A DNA stretch of 64,000 bases from Ciona intestinalis (GCF_000224145.3 NC_020176.2:3803826-3867825); one strand, 5' to 3'. Shown: positions 36,001-49,766, numbered from the stretch's first letter. Program-made: numbers and translations. The notes: a model not told the origin generated them from the letters alone.

Positions 36001-39000
36001 CATAATCCTTAGTGTGGCACTTAATCGTGTTTCACGTAACAAGATCAAGGTATTTTTAACCAAAACGTGCGAAGTTGCCGACACTTACGAGAGCCAGATG
36101 CCAATTTTGATAAAAAATAGGACTTTTCTCGAAACTAACTGACAAATAACGTTGGTCATTTAGTGCGGCAAGATACATATATTACTCCCGCACATTAGGG
36201 CCGCACATAAGCAAACTAAAACCGCTACGATCCGAGGAGTGAAATTTTCTCTCATTTACTGCCGTTTGTTTCGCATATTTTATATCAGCGTGGTGTCTAC
36301 ACACCTCATGAAATTTTCTCCTTGCTTTAGTTATTCGCCATCGAGGTACAAATTAATTAGGCCGACTCTGCGGCTCTCCTTGTTGAATAATATCCAGTTA
36401 TAACGAGCAGACTTATTGCTCACACACCCGGCCTGCGGTCTGCCTTTCGTGGCTCGTCACTCTTATATACACATTCGCAGGAACGTTTTTTATAACAATG
36501 CAATAACCAACCCAAATTACTGTGGGGGATTAATTTGTAATAAACCTTATTTCGCTTGCCACAATCACGTACATTGTGCCACAGTAATGTAATATCGTAG
36601 GATTAAGTGGACTACTTTAAACATGCCGCGTGTTAAAATGAGTTGTAAAACGGCATTTAAATTCAGATAAAGCTCAGTTAGAAGTAAACTGCAAAGATAC
36701 AAGTTTTGAGAAATATGAGTTGTAACATATTTGAGAGTGTGAATCAGTTAAATCACTAAAAGAAAATTAGCAAAAACACTTTACAGGTATCTTATTTGGG
36801 GCAAGACGGAACTGTTATAGGTTTTGGGTTGTTACTTATACATTGTATGGGTTCTGTGGTGTATTTTGAGCGTTTTATTAATAACCATTACCGTGGTATG
36901 TGTGAAATAACTTAGCGGTCGCCAACTTACAATGCATCACATTGAAATATTTCGGTTTCTCGTCGGTATTTTCTATATCTAACGTAAGGTTTATTTTGTG
37001 CAGCGCTTGTGAAACGCCGGGAGAGCGAGGACGGCTTGGAGCAGAGAGGGTGGGAAAAAAAGAGAAACCCGCAACAAAAGAAGGAAGGCGCCTTTAATAA
37101 AAGGGAGAGAATGTAGAGGTTGCAGTCGATAGACAAGGACGCGTTGTATTGGTGCAGAATGAGTTTTATTTTGAGCTCATGTTCATATAATGGTTTAAAG
37201 ACTCGCTGTACAGCCGTAAAGTTGTTAGGTATTATAGGGCAGACTACAGTGTTTAGGAATCTTTCAGCGCATAAGTGCCGGCTCTTTTCATGTAATCTGG
37301 TTCTCATTTCGTGGATATATATTAGGGTGTGCCGGGCGCCACACCGATGCTCGGAATAAACGATTCAGCTTCTCCGGTATATTTAAAGTCGGTGGATTCA
37401 GAGCGAATTGTGTTTGCCGACATCTATTCCTATGTGTGCCCACTGAGCCGGGGAAAGCACACAAACCACCGATTTGGAACAAGCGGTTATGTGTTATACG
37501 TAAAAGCTCGGAAACGGTGCGGTCAGCGACAAAAGGAATACGTAAGTTTCTATTCGTGTGCTTGCAATTGACTGAAGCGCAAATGAATGGCTGATTGTTA
37601 GTTGAAACGATTTAATCTCACCGTAATCGCGTATTATACGTTCGAAAGTTCATCCGGTTTTACGACTTGGATCCCACAATGACGTCATCATATGCGGTCA
37701 CCAATGCTCCAACCTTGCAGCCTCGAGGCTTCAGAAAACAGCGCCGTTAATTCTGCTCTGTTTACTGCTGGAAAGAGTGCCAGCCGTTTACGCAGCGTTA
37801 TCGCACAATCTCTACTGGATGGCTTAATGCCTTGATCGCCAAGGGCAAGTAAGATGGCGTTTGTTGCCTTGAATGTGTACGAAACATGGCGTCTCCTATT
37901 ATTTGTCAGCGACCGGATTTTGGGCACGGATCGTCGCTTCCGAGTGATCACAAACAAAACCGCTTGACACATTAACCGGTTACGTCATTGCGGTGGAGTC
38001 GTAACGTTTCGTGCGAAGGAAAATAAATTAACCGTCACGTCGTATGGAAAGGTTAAAAATAAAAACGAGTTTATTAGTTTATTTGCGTTCAGCGTAATTA
38101 ACGTTTATTGCGACGCATTCGGCCTTAATTATTTGCTAACAATGACTAATTGTCAAAAATCGACCTGGTTTCCACTTTCACGGCTCGTTATGAAAAACGC
38201 GAGACGGAAACTCGCGATTAATTTAGTAAGAATTTGAACAGAGGCTGCTTCGTGTATGATGATGATTGTGTTACTGTGGTACAAAGGTGTCGGGGGGTCG
38301 ACTTTCATGCTGGAAATCGTTTCGCTGGCCAAGTACACAGGTGCCGCGTTTAATTAACTTTTCCCATTGTTTTCGCCGTTTTCGCTTACGCCTGACTACA
38401 AAGGGGTTTTGACAACTATCGCGTATACGCTTTGTAAGGTTCGATATTGTTTTGTTGCGCTGAGTGGTGTCGGTATCCTACCCTCATCAACGGATGTTTA
38501 TCGTGTACGCTGTCGCTTAAGTTTCGCCGTTAAATCTAAGTTAAGTCAAGGAAAGGGAAATGGGCAAGCCGAACCGAGCAGTAAGTTGTTGTTTTGATTA
38601 TATCCCCCCCCCCATCTAGGCTGACATTACTTTCATTACAACCGCAGCAAGTTACATAAGCGCTGGGGCATCGAGCGTTCTGCTTGGCCGAGCTTGAATC
38701 TGAGTCGACTGAACTAAAGGTAAAACAGATCGGCTAATGGCGTTTACCACAATATTGTCTTTGTTCTCCGTTAATCGGGCGACCGAGTAAGCAACTTTCG
38801 AACGCCGCGGCGTCTTTGAAATTGATCCTTCACGAAACTTCGTTGTGAAAAGAGCTCGCTGGCGAATAAAGCGAGTAATTATGTCTTTACTATCGGAGCG
38901 ACGTTTTAGTTTTTGATGTTTTGTCCATTTGATCAAGTTAATCTTAATCGGGTTGTTGGCGAAGGGAAACCGTCTTTTCAATTTACAACTGTCACCTTAT

Positions 39001-39271
39001 ACTCCATAACTTTGCCAAAACAATTGACAAGGTGTGTCGTTGATAAGGGATCGGGTTTAGTCATCACTTTATAGGAGCAACAAACTTCTTATATTTCAAT
39101 TCTATTTTCAGATTTATAGCGATAGTGTTACTGTTGATGGTTATTAAGTTTGGAACTTTACTGAACACCTGATCGCATTTAAATAAATTATTTATGAAAG
39201 CTTCCAAAGACAACAGGCTACACAACGATTTCTAAAGCGGCATTTCGTGCCAAACGCAAAGAACAGACACT
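30089..39271. other. 9.2 kb gene-free CpG-rich region between NUP155 and the ADAMTS gene
   Basis: I found no frame with splice sites or protein-family character. The longest open frames (for example 30412-30765 minus, 33609-33881 plus, 36927-37307 minus, 38652-38981 minus) look like chance frames in CpG-rich sequence. The region holds six perfect TGACGTCA sites (30150, 31070, 34221, 34636, 34988, 37680) and several one-mismatch forms, plus one degenerate MITE-like copy at 33125-33285. Position before a CpG-rich ADAMTS gene suggests cis-regulatory DNA; this is inference. Confidence 0.5.
33125..33285 (+). mobile_element. Degenerate MITE-like element, family copy 4
   Basis: Family internal segments are present: TTCCTAATCGTGTTTTTAAA, AACAACACTGTTTTGAAGTC, GAGAATATGG, TTTGTTTGGTACCAAATGGG. 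The terminal repeats are eroded. Confidence 0.65.
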
Positions 39272-42200
39272 ATGTCAATGTTAAAAATAGTTTTCCTTTT
39301 CGTATTTCTGAGTACAGTGGGAGCAGGGGATGTTGGAAAGGATGTTGATTTCGTCATCCCGGTAAGGATGGAAGAGGATTTGAGCAGAGTTGCAGGGTCA
39401 AAACATTTTAAAAGCCGTCACACCGTGACGCATGAAACAACATCAAAACACACCGTTCACGAGGACGAGTTCACGAGACCTGTTTACAAGATCCCAGCCT
39501 TCGGTAAAGATCTACTTGTAAGACTGGAGAAAGATAACTCGTTGGTCGCCCCTTCTTTTACAACGAGTTACAGCTACAGCAACGAAACTGTCAACGATAT
39601 GAATACATTCAAGCAGCCTCTTCTACGACATTGCTTTTATAAAGGAACCGTCCTGGGCGAGCCAGAGTCTCAAGTAGCTTTAAGCATCTGCGACTCCCTT
39701 ACCGGGTCCATCTACACAGACAGCGCTCACTACATGATCAAACCAACCAAGAACGCCCACCTGCCGAACAAGGCTTACCATTCGGTGCACAAAAGGAGTG
39801 TAGGACGTTGGAGGCCGGAGATTGAAGAGACACCTCACTGCGGAGTCCGCGATACAAAACACGAGTCAACTTACGAGAAGACATTTCTTAACTCCCCACT
39901 GGAAGAGCTTGAAAATATGGTAAGCCAATTGCTCTTATTGAACGCGCATTTAAATGCAGTTTTGTGTGATTTTTAAAACAACACGAAATAACAACGACGC
40001 TTATCTTTCGCAGGTATCCAAAATTACGAACCGTGTTCGTCGCTCAATTTCGACTTCGGAAAACTTCAAAGAACCTGTGGTGGCTGAAGGCGTTCGGGCG
40101 AAATCGCGGTCGAAGCGCGCGTTCGATTCACAACAACATTACATCGAAACGTTGGTGGTTGCTGATGCGAGCATGGTGGAAGAACATGGGGACGACTTGG
40201 AACATTATATTCTTACTCTAATGATGGTTGCCAACCGTGTGTTCTCACACCCCAGTCTTGGAAGCGCTATTTCGATCAGCGTGGTTAAGGTAAGGGTCAC
40301 AAGTTTGACTGATTTTAAAAGCGTGGATGATTCACTGGTTTAACTGATGTTTATTTATAGATAATGGTTCTCCATGAGGATTCAGACGGCCCTAGAATCA
40401 CACAACATGCCCAACACACACTGCGGGAGTTTTGCTCCTGGCAAAAACGACACAACACACCAGATGATTCAGATCCCCAGCATTATGATTTAGCAATACT
40501 ACTCACCAGGACAAACCTGTGCGGGGACACGTGCGCAACTCTGGGTGAGTTCTTTGATCTTTGCGTTAAGTTGTGTGGGGCGTGCATCTGTCATAGCTTG
40601 GTATTTGAACCGGCAGTCATCTATCGACTTAAATTATGCGGCGGCCTCAAAATGTACGGGACAAGTAATTTAAAGGAGTGCTGGAGGTGTGCCGGCCAAA
40701 AAGATTGCCTTAATGTCCGCCATTTACTAAACAGTTAAACAGATCTGGTTCTGCAATCACTCAAAGGCGGTGACAATTTTATAATGATCGGGAAATGAAA
40801 GAAGTTAAATTACGTAAATCGCGCTTTGAGGCGATTTCCGCGTATGCCTCGAAATTTTGCAAACTCGGCAAGCCAGCAGAGAAAAGAGGACCTTTTTTGG
40901 CAAAGGTCACTCGCGTCTCGTTGCAAGACAGCAGCCATTATCCGACTGTTTGTTTTCGCTAGCTTTATCGTGTACAGCAATCGCGATCTTACCTATGCCC
41001 CGATTATACTGCTTCTAGCAAACCAAGCGGATCGCTGGCTGATGTTGGTAGAGCGTGACTGTATCGTGCGCAACCCGTCAGGCTTAAGTTGCTCGTATCT
41101 TGCCCACGTATGAATGCATTTACGTGTCTTATGTCGCGAAGTGGTTTCATTTGGGAAGAGGTTTTGATTGAAATCTGTTCACTGGCGTTCGGTTAGCGAT
41201 TGGGGTAAATTTATAGTAAACGTGATTTAAATCTTTTGGCATTTTATTGCGCATAATGTCACTTTTGTTTGATCGTGAATTGAGATACAGCCGAGCTTAG
41301 TTTTGTTGCGGGCGAGACTATCGAAAAAAACGAACAATGCCCGCATTGTATGGGCGTCTGCCGCAGGGCAAAAGGCGCGTGGGATACTTATAAGGCGATA
41401 TCTCCAAAAAGCGACGCTTCTGCCTCGCTTACCATTTAACCCGCTGCTAATTTCGGGCCTCCAAATAAATTGTAGCTTCAACCATCGGTTTAATTGTTAG
41501 ATTAACAGGATGTTTATTACAATTCACGTTTATTACTTAACCTACCACCCCAGGCACAGTGTGGTTTCTTACTTAAACTGATTTGACTTATTCGTCACCA
41601 CCTAAGATCAAAGCTTCTCCCTGCAGGCCAATTATCACCGAAAATAGCTAGATAAACATTACAAATCAGCTTGTGAGGTCACCTCTTACGTAAATGTGTC
41701 GTTTCGAGTCCTTTCTAATCAGTGACAAAGCTATGAGTGTTTCCTTCAGCCGCCTGTTGCTCCGCTAAGCACCAAGGCTGGAGGCTTCAGTCTAAGTACA
41801 CGTTTCCTAACGATAGTGGGATCTATTGAAGTTGGCACTCGTACAGTTGAGTACCTCGGCAAAGCAAACCTATTCATAGCCGGCAGGGACGTCTGAGTCG
41901 CATATCCAAGCGACTTGTTGTTTTAGCAGCCATTCTATTCCGAAGTTTACGTAAGCATAGAATCGCAGCTTAGGTTCAAAAGCACCCTCAGCCCCCATGG
42001 TCCATTCATTCATGCTAATTAAACTTAAACGTACAAAGCCAATCTGATTGATCTACGAGGTACGAATTATTTTGATAAGCACCGAGGCGCCGACCCAGCG
42101 TCAATGTATTTCGCAAAACATAAACCGTTCGTGACTCGTAAGCTGCTTGTACGATCCGTCCTGTTGTCTTTGCACATTCTTAAAGCGTCAAAGCACCGCC

Positions 42201-45200
42201 CAACAATGGCTTTTTTTTGTATTTTGGGCGCTTACGTACGTCCCCAACGTGCCAATACAACCGTGATATATTCATTACCTTCGCTTTATGAATCGTAGGC
42301 CGTGACCAAAAAAGTCGCTTTGAAATACGTCATAATCGGAAATGGATAGTTCGTATAATAATATGTTCTGCCATGAGCCGACGCGAAATTACACCGACAT
42401 CACCTGTAACTAGTGCGATTAAGTTACAGCTGAACTTACGATCGTCGTGCGGTTAAATGCAGCTCAACAATGACCACATACGTTGTATATATAACCATTA
42501 CGTCATCGTTTCCAAAAGTAGTCACCTGGACCAATCTTACAACGACCGAGCTCGCTTAGAGCGGATGTGCGGAAGTACGGTGTGGCTGCGATTTACGGGG
42601 AGCGAGAATAAGGCTTCTCTCTTTCGTCGTGAGCTGGTCACGCTCCGCAATTCCGCGTTTCCTAAACGTAATTGTACGGTGTCTTTGATCTAGGAGCGAC
42701 TGAGGCGCTCTGACATTTTGAGGGGTTGCTCCTAGGCATGCGCGGTGATTCATCGAATAACAGCAGGGTTTGTTGTGTCACTTGACGCTCAATTGGAGCA
42801 TTGTGTCGTATACAGTTGAAGATAATGTCCCTCAACTTGCAACTTTAACGTTTCAGGTTTAGCCGAAGTCGGAACAATGTGTTCGAGACGACATAGCTGC
42901 GCTGTTATAGAAGACGACGGTCTTTCAGCTTCTTACACTATTGCACATGAGGTAAAATAAATAACCGAGATCATAAACGAGACCGCATGCACACACAGCG
43001 TGTGGTATTGTATACAACAGAGAATAACGAGCGGCTTTTGTTTCAAGGTCGGACACGTGCTTAATATGATGCATGACGACAACCGACTTTGCCGAGCCAA
43101 CTTTGCCAACATTGATTCAACGTCCCACGTTATGAGTCCAACCATGGACCGCGTCGACAGCGAGCAACCGTGGAGTTTATGTTCGAAGCAAGCGCTCACC
43201 GACTTTCTGGAAGACGGCGGTGGTGCATGTCTATTGGATCGACCCCAGGAACCACGGGTAAGTTACGGCGTAAAAGTTTTCAAAAACATGATGACGTTAC
43301 GAAGTCGCGGGTTTCGGTTTTGCTTTGTTTATTTTTCTTTGCTACAATAAAGAGCCGTCCTGACCGCTGTCGTCACAACACATGTACACAAGCAACGCTC
43401 TTATACCGAATTAACAAGCTTAATCTCGCATTGGTAGCAACCGGCATGCGCTTATCAGCATCAACCGGCGCTACCGAAACCGCTTAAACTTCCGCCTAAC
43501 AAGAAATAATCTTAGGTTCTCTAATACTGCTTAATGGGCATACAAAATAAAAACCACATTCGTCATTGATAAGGTTCGAAAACCCGATTATGAATTTGCG
43601 TGACGCTTGAGAACCAGGTCGGTTATCGCACTAGAGTGATGCTGCTCAATTTATTGCGCACAATTGGGCTTTGTTCATTATAGCTGGGTCATTAAGTGTT
43701 TCGGCGAGCAAACTGAAACCAGGTTAATGTGTAACTAATAAACGATACTTGAAGCAAAGGCTGCAAAACTGATTGCTTTGACAGTTTACTTAAACGTGTT
43801 GTAAACTTGTTTATTAACTGGGTGTTATTGCCAGGTTTATCCAAGCCAATACCCAGGGGCCATGTATGACGTGAACGCGCAGTGCAAAATGGCTTTTGGA
43901 GAGGGTGCGGTCGAGTGCCCTTACATGCGAGAGTGCGGGCGTCTCTGGTGTCAGTTTCCCACTGGATCGTAAGTTTTAACTTTCTCCTTCGTGCGTAAAT
44001 TGTCCCAAGAACGGAATGTTAAGCGAAGTTGCTTTTATACAGGCGAGCCAACCGATGTCATACCAGGAGTTTCCCTAGAGCTGATGGCTCTGACTGTGCG
44101 GCTGGTATGCATTGCATGCAAGGACGATGCGTGGCCAAAGTCGCCGCCGTGCGCCCGGTAGACGGACATTGGGGCAGATGGGGACACTTCGGTGCCTGCT
44201 CGAGGTAGGTGGATAGAAAATACAAATTACACGCCTAATTTCCGGCTTAAACTCATCTCATGTATCGCTACTCAGGTCATGTGGCGGCGGAGTGCAAATG
44301 TCAAGCCGTCAATGCAACAATCCGGAGCCACGACACGGAGGCAAATATTGCATCGGTTCGAGGTTAAAGTTCAGCAGCTGCAATACAAACCCATGCCAGC
44401 CAGTCGCTGGAAGGCCCGTGCGTGACTACAGAAGTGAGCAATGCGCTACATACGATGGCCAAAGGTTCCCACTGCTTGGTGTTCAAACCGCTTCGACTTG
44501 GATGCCGAAATATACCGACATTCACACGCGAGATCGTTGCAAACTTACCTGTCAATCAGTGCAAACGGGAGCTTACATAACTCTTGCCGACAGAGTGGTC
44601 GACGGCACGAGGTAAGATTCGCCTCATTTATTTACAACGATTGCCGCTGATGTGAATGCAATTCATCATAATTTCATATTTTCTGCAGATGTGGACCCGA
44701 TACAACCAATGTTTGCGTTCATGGGCAATGCATGCCAGCAGGATGTGACGGAATTCTTGGATCCAAAGCAAATTTTAGCAAATGCGGCGTGTGTGGCGGC
44801 AAGAATTCCGATTGCAAACGTATTCGAGGTAGGTATATTGGACCCCCTTGTTGTTAACACGCTATTGGCCTTGAATTGGCACGCTAGTACAACTTTACTA
44901 CCCTTTCCTGTTCAACAGGCAAATACAACAAGCGAGTCGCCGGCTATAACAACGTAATAACCCTTCCCGTCGGCGCGGCCTCGATCAAAATTGAGCAACG
45001 CGGCTTCCACAATAAAGTTTACGACGGAAACTATCTTGCTTTGAAGAAACCGAACGGCCAATACATTCTCAACGGGGCGCTCATACTCTCAACGATAAAG
45101 AGGGACATAGAAGTGAACGGTAAGTTGCCTTTAATCCATACAATGTCGTGGGTTGGTGCCAGTTTCCGTAACTATCATGATCTATTTTTAGGCACCGTAC

Positions 45201-46991
45201 TTCAATACAGCGGTGTTGATGTTCCGAATGAACGGATACATGCTACCATGCCACTAAAAGAGCCAATTACGGTTCAACTACTGAGCGTTGGCGTAGCTGG
45301 ATCAAAACTTTTGCCTCCTAGAGTTAAATACAGTTATTATGTGAGCGCTCCTAAGCGTCGTGCTTCGCGGAAAAGCAAAGCCAAAGTGGTGAGTCTATTT
45401 TTAACTTAAATTCGCCTCGGCAGACAACGAGATGTTAAAGTTTGTTTTGCTTTCGTAGCCTTCCTCAAGATCCGCAGTGTCGGACGGGTCTTTGGTTAAC
45501 CGAGGCATTGGTCGCCGGATAAAGTCGCCTTCCGCAACACCTGGTTCGAATCATGGCCCACCACGTTGGGTGACAGGGAGATGGAGGAAATGTAAGGCTT
45601 ACGGAAAGCGAAAGTGTGGCTCTGGGTGGCAGAAAAGAAGTGTCACGTGCAAGCAAGGGAAACGACGTGCAAGAGGGTAAGAGATGTTATACTTTTACAT
45701 TACATAGGCTTACCATATATATGTATATAGCTTGCGGATTAAACGCTTAGAATGTGACGTTTAAATATAACTGAAACGCTTCGGTTGATTAAACACTATA
45801 ATCACCACCAAAAAGTGAGGCCGACTGTACACGATTGCCGCATACAAGGAGTGTATGTAGATTACTTGACACCGGTTGTTTTTAAAACAACACACACGCA
45901 TGGCGAGGCTTAGATTTCTGAACGTACATCCCAGTTGATACATGTTGCTTTGTTTGTTACGAATATTCGTCCAGGCGACGAACAAACGATACATCCCCTG
46001 CTGACCAACAGTCGCCCAACTTCCGAAACGAAAGCCGCTGTGTCGCACGATTGCTATTGTTTAGTCATAAACGACATACGCAATTACGCCACCTCATAGA
46101 ACAGTTATGTCGCTTTATATTGGTCCCATGGTGTTACGTTTCATGTCCGACATCGAACCCTACCCAAAGTAAACGAAACTTGACGCGATACTTCGATTCG
46201 GACACGTTATGAGAAATAAGGTCGAAAACACTTTGGCGCAAAACATCCGTGTTAGGAAAGTTATTTACAAGATCATTCTCTCTGATCGTGCAGCAACGCA
46301 TTCCGGGCTCGCCCGCTGATACAGATATCGTATAATTGCGTTCGAAGCACCAGTGAGGATAAGACGAACTCTTGGCAGGAGAAACGCCATCTTATTTTCG
46401 AGCATTTGAAGTGGACGTTAATACGCAGATTACACGAGACACAAAAGATCTTTTGAGCACCACCGCTCAATTATTTCGTGATAAATTTCCATTCGAACGA
46501 ACAATTAACAGATTTGTAGCGCAAATCGATTCTAATACAGCGATTATTCTAAAATCGCAGATCAGCGCGCTTAGACAATGCCTCGTGAACCGCCCATTAT
46601 GCAACCCGCTTTGCCGAATATCGTGCTTGAAATTTCGCAGCATACCCTGTCATTAGCTGAAAATAAATTCGGAATTTCTAATTTTACATATTTTCCCAGG
46701 TGTACCGGTAGTAAACCCTTCGACCGCCTTCCCTGCTTTATCAATGCTTGTCCCACCGTCTCCACTAATGGCCGAAGAAATCACTCTGGCCGCTCAAGAC
46801 CCAGTCCAACCGAGCGACCAATTTGGAACTCAGGATCATGGGGTCCGTGTTCAAGGTCTTGCGGCCTTGGTACAAAAATGAGGTTGGTCCGTTGCCAAAC
46901 CAGAAGCGGCCACGTACTCTCTGAATCCCGCTGCGAAGCTGGAACGCGGCCGTCCGAGGCTCACGGCTGTAGGCTTAGGAACTGTACGTGA
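39272..46991 (+). CDS. ADAMTS-family secreted metalloprotease (ADAMTS1-like domain layout)
   Basis: Thirteen exons: 39272-39919, 40014-40289, 40361-40544, 42857-42951, 43048-43257, 43835-43968, 44043-44204, 44276-44611, 44689-44828, 44919-45119, 45192-45388, 45459-45676, 46700-46991; 1030 residues. Order: signal peptide ([19 protein letters not shown]); propeptide with cysteine switch PHCGVRD (Cys190); furin site RSKR (248-251); catalytic domain with zinc motif [12 protein letters not shown] (His400, Glu401, His404, His410) and Met-turn Met430; disintegrin-like domain; first TSP1 repeat ([17 protein letters not shown]); Cys-rich domain; spacer with a basic end; two more TSP1 repeats; stop right after the last one. 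Family knowledge: ADAMTS enzymes cleave extracellular-matrix proteoglycans, and three TSP1 repeats in this order fit the ADAMTS1/8/15 group. The exact ortholog is not resolved. The active-site motif is split by the intron after Glu401. All key residues are present. Confidence 0.97.
40545..42856. other. 2.3 kb intron 3 of the ADAMTS gene, CpG-rich
   Basis: It is by far the longest intron of a gene whose other introns are mostly 70-600 bp (intron 12 is 1.0 kb). No exon or repeat was recognised. Open frames such as 40826-41113 and 42457-42693 have no splice support. It holds TACGTCA variants (42325, 42500) but no perfect TGACGTCA. Confidence 0.5.
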
Positions 46992-48377
46992 GAAAGATAT
47001 TACGACTGTTGTCCCAAAGGGGCAATTTCCCCGCCAAAGGTGCGAAGCCGGTCACGCATAAGGAGACATGGATAAGGCACTTAGGAGTAATGGATTCAAC
47101 CAAATGTCACTGTGATGTTTCTTTTTGTACTTTTTTGATCTTTTGCGTAGATTTTCCTTCGCTTTGTAAACACATACACAAACCCTCTTGTTGTTTTTTT
47201 TTAAGTTCGTTGTCCCTAAATCAAAGCCAACTTGCGTGCCCATTTTCCGTACTATGTTGATATCCCGAGGTGTCCGTTTCTTCAATAATTTCAACTTGAT
47301 GAAACCAATCAAGTTAATTTTAAGCCAAAATATCTTATTTGTAAATATTTAGTTTCCAATTCGTCTTTCTCGGTCGAATTTTGTGGGCGCCATCTTTTCT
47401 TCTTTTTGATTTTTAAATTATTTATGAAAATATATTTTCTTTAGAAATATAAACTTAAAATACCAAATCGTCGTTCACTGTCATTGAAGATATTCCAGGA
47501 ATTTTAGTTCCCAGCCAATTTCATGAGAAGAGGTAAATAGCGAGTGTAGAGACCCCAGGAGAAGCCCATCAGCAAAAATAACAAATTAGAATAGACTTGC
47601 CGGGCAAGGTTACAGACTATTTATAACTTCTAAAATATCAACCCTTCGCCGTGTCACTTTGCTCTTGAGGAGTCTCACCCATAAATGAAATTTTGTAAAC
47701 AAATTCCGCCTCGATAGGGAGGCCAAGAGGAAACCAGGCTTATCCGCGGTTAAAATGTGGTGGATTGCAGATGGAACTTCGAAGTGTTTTGGCTCCTGAC
47801 ATACCTTTGGTTAATTTCGGGCAGAAAGTCAACGAACGTGGGTTCCCACGATGATGCTTCAGGCGCAACTTTATTGCGATAGTGGGTCAACGGCCATTAT
47901 CGTTGATTCGGGCACTCCTTGCTCCTCGCCTTCGTACCTCGTTTGCTGCATTTATCAAAATGTACGGGAGAAAAACTGTGTGCCTATTACGTTTCTTTGA
48001 TGGAGCTGTTTAATTGGTATTTGGTATACATCCACATATATAGATGCCTTGAAGTTTCATTTGTTGTTAAACTTGCCAGAGGTCATTCTGCGCACAACTA
48101 ATAACTCTTGATGTGGATGAAGCAAAATGTTGCGTGGGTTTGGCGGTGGCGAGATGTAGCGAACGAAGTAATTTTGTTGCAGGTAAACGACCGTAATTTT
48201 ATTTTGATTTGGGCAGGCGAGCAGCAGCTCGCATATTTCGGATATGTGTGTTTCATCCGTGCGTTGCATTGGCGCTTTTAGTACCGAGATGGCCAAGTTT
48301 GTACCTCTGCCACGGTCCTTTTGTGGTCATTTGCGAACACCATTGAGTTCTTTGATGAGACTGCAAATTGCGACAAG

Positions 48378-48434
48378 TTGGTGTAGTGGTACAAGTACAG
48401 CGATGTGAGTATAGGGTATTGGGTTCAAACTCCG
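48378..48434 (+). repeat. tRNA-like Pol III promoter remnant
   Basis: The A-box TGGTGTAGTGG at 48379-48389 matches the consensus, and a B-box-like GGTTCAAACTC lies near 48422-48432 with one mismatch, about 33 bp further on. Acceptor arms and T stem do not pair, so this is a decayed tRNA or a tRNA-derived SINE head, not a functional tRNA. Confidence 0.45.
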
Positions 48435-48762
48435 CCTAGATCAAAACAGCCGACGACAACTTTATTGTCGATTTTTAAGAACCGATGAGTCTGTTAATAT
48501 ATAATAAACTAGTTCCCCGCTTGCAAGTTTTTTACTTTGTGCAATACCGCCCCCATACGGTTAAACGTACCAACAATCATAACCACTAGACACCACCCAC
48601 GAGTCGTGATTGAGTGTGTGAAATATTTCACCAACAGCAACGCGTTCTCAATCAAAACAACTACTGCGTGATAGCCCAACAGCTTCTTACTCACTATATA
48701 TGTAAACCAAATGATTATTAATCGCAATATATTGAGATGCAACAGTTTTCTTTTTCTTATAG

Positions 48763-48945
48763 TAGGGTGGGGGAAGATGAAACACGTTTAACACATAATA
48801 TCTAAATATTCTGATCGTGTTTTAAACAATAAACAGCGGACTATATGGGAGTCGTGAGGATAAGGTTTTATAATTTTTTGAACGTTCTTTGTTTACTACC
48901 AAATGGGACGAGAAAATATAACGAAAAGCGTCCCATCTTCCCTAC
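48763..48945 (+). mobile_element. MITE-like element, family copy 5 (near full length)
   Basis: The left terminal repeat TAGGGTGGGGGAAGATG mirrors the right end GTCCCATCTTCCCTA. The interior carries the family segments ACACATAATATCTAAATATT, GATCGTGTTTTAAACAATAA, TATGGGAGTCGTGAGGATAA and TTTACTACCAAATGGGACGA. There is no coding capacity in the 183 bp. Confidence 0.88.
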
Positions 48946-49328
48946 ATGCTCTATCACATGATACGGCCTTCTATGACGTCATTTCTCCTTCCTGCTCCCG
49001 GGGAGTTTGATTAGTGATGATCCTCCGCGCTGATTAATGAATACAGCGCCTTCGCCACTCACAACTTGCACCAATGCATTTGTGCAAACCACTTATTTAG
49101 AGCTGACCTCGCAGTGTTGGAAGTAGGGTTCTTTATGTATTGTTTGTTAGCCTTAAGAACATACAGTGTTTATATATCAACGGAAATCGCATTCAGTGGT
49201 TTTATCATTTGCTGCTACAATTGGTAAGTTTTAATTTTAATTCGTATTTCCTTTATAAAACTGTTGCATGGCCTATGTATTGAGTATGGGCCATGACCGT
49301 TGCAACATATATAGAGAAATGACATATA

Positions 49329-49400
49329 TTAGGAAGGGGTAAGATGGATACACATGGCATCCATATTTTCTAATCGTGATTCAACATTTATGTATTTTAA
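49329..49400 (+). mobile_element. Partial MITE-like element, family copy 6
   Basis: Left end only: TTAGGAAGGGGTAAGATGG, followed by CATATTTTCTAATCGTGATT. The rest diverges. Confidence 0.5.
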
Positions 49401-49766
49401 CCAAAGTGTAGAAATTTTGTTGGTTTTCATTTCATTATCCAACAATATTTTAAGACTGGGGAATGTTTAATTGTTTCGGCAGGGAGTATATAAATAAAGT
49501 AAGATTAGGTTGTTTTGCGATTATTTCTTTCGTGGGTCTGGTAATCGCAAAATTAATGAAATATTACGACGCGATTTTTATTGGACTTTAAAAATCGTGG
49601 GAACTTCGTTTTGTAAACTTTTCACTCCTTTATATGCGCGGATGAATAGAAGTTAAAATGTGTCTATAAAATACGTTTTATTATCTTTTAAAAATTAGAT
49701 TAAAATTGTCTGGCAGAATGAAGGTTGTTTTGAATTATTTTCTAATTAGTTCCATGTTTAAATATA

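Noticed and set aside
36927..37307. 126-codon minus-strand open frame in the large gene-free region
   Set aside because: No recognisable protein features and overlapping frames on the other strand. Probably a chance frame in CpG-rich DNA.
38652..38981. 109-codon minus-strand basic open frame near the ADAMTS promoter
   Set aside because: Basic composition follows from AT-rich Lys and CpG-rich Arg codons. No start context, no partner exons, no family.
48378..48434. Functional tRNA gene
   Set aside because: A-box and B-box are present but the acceptor arm and T stem do not pair; reported only as a tRNA-like remnant.
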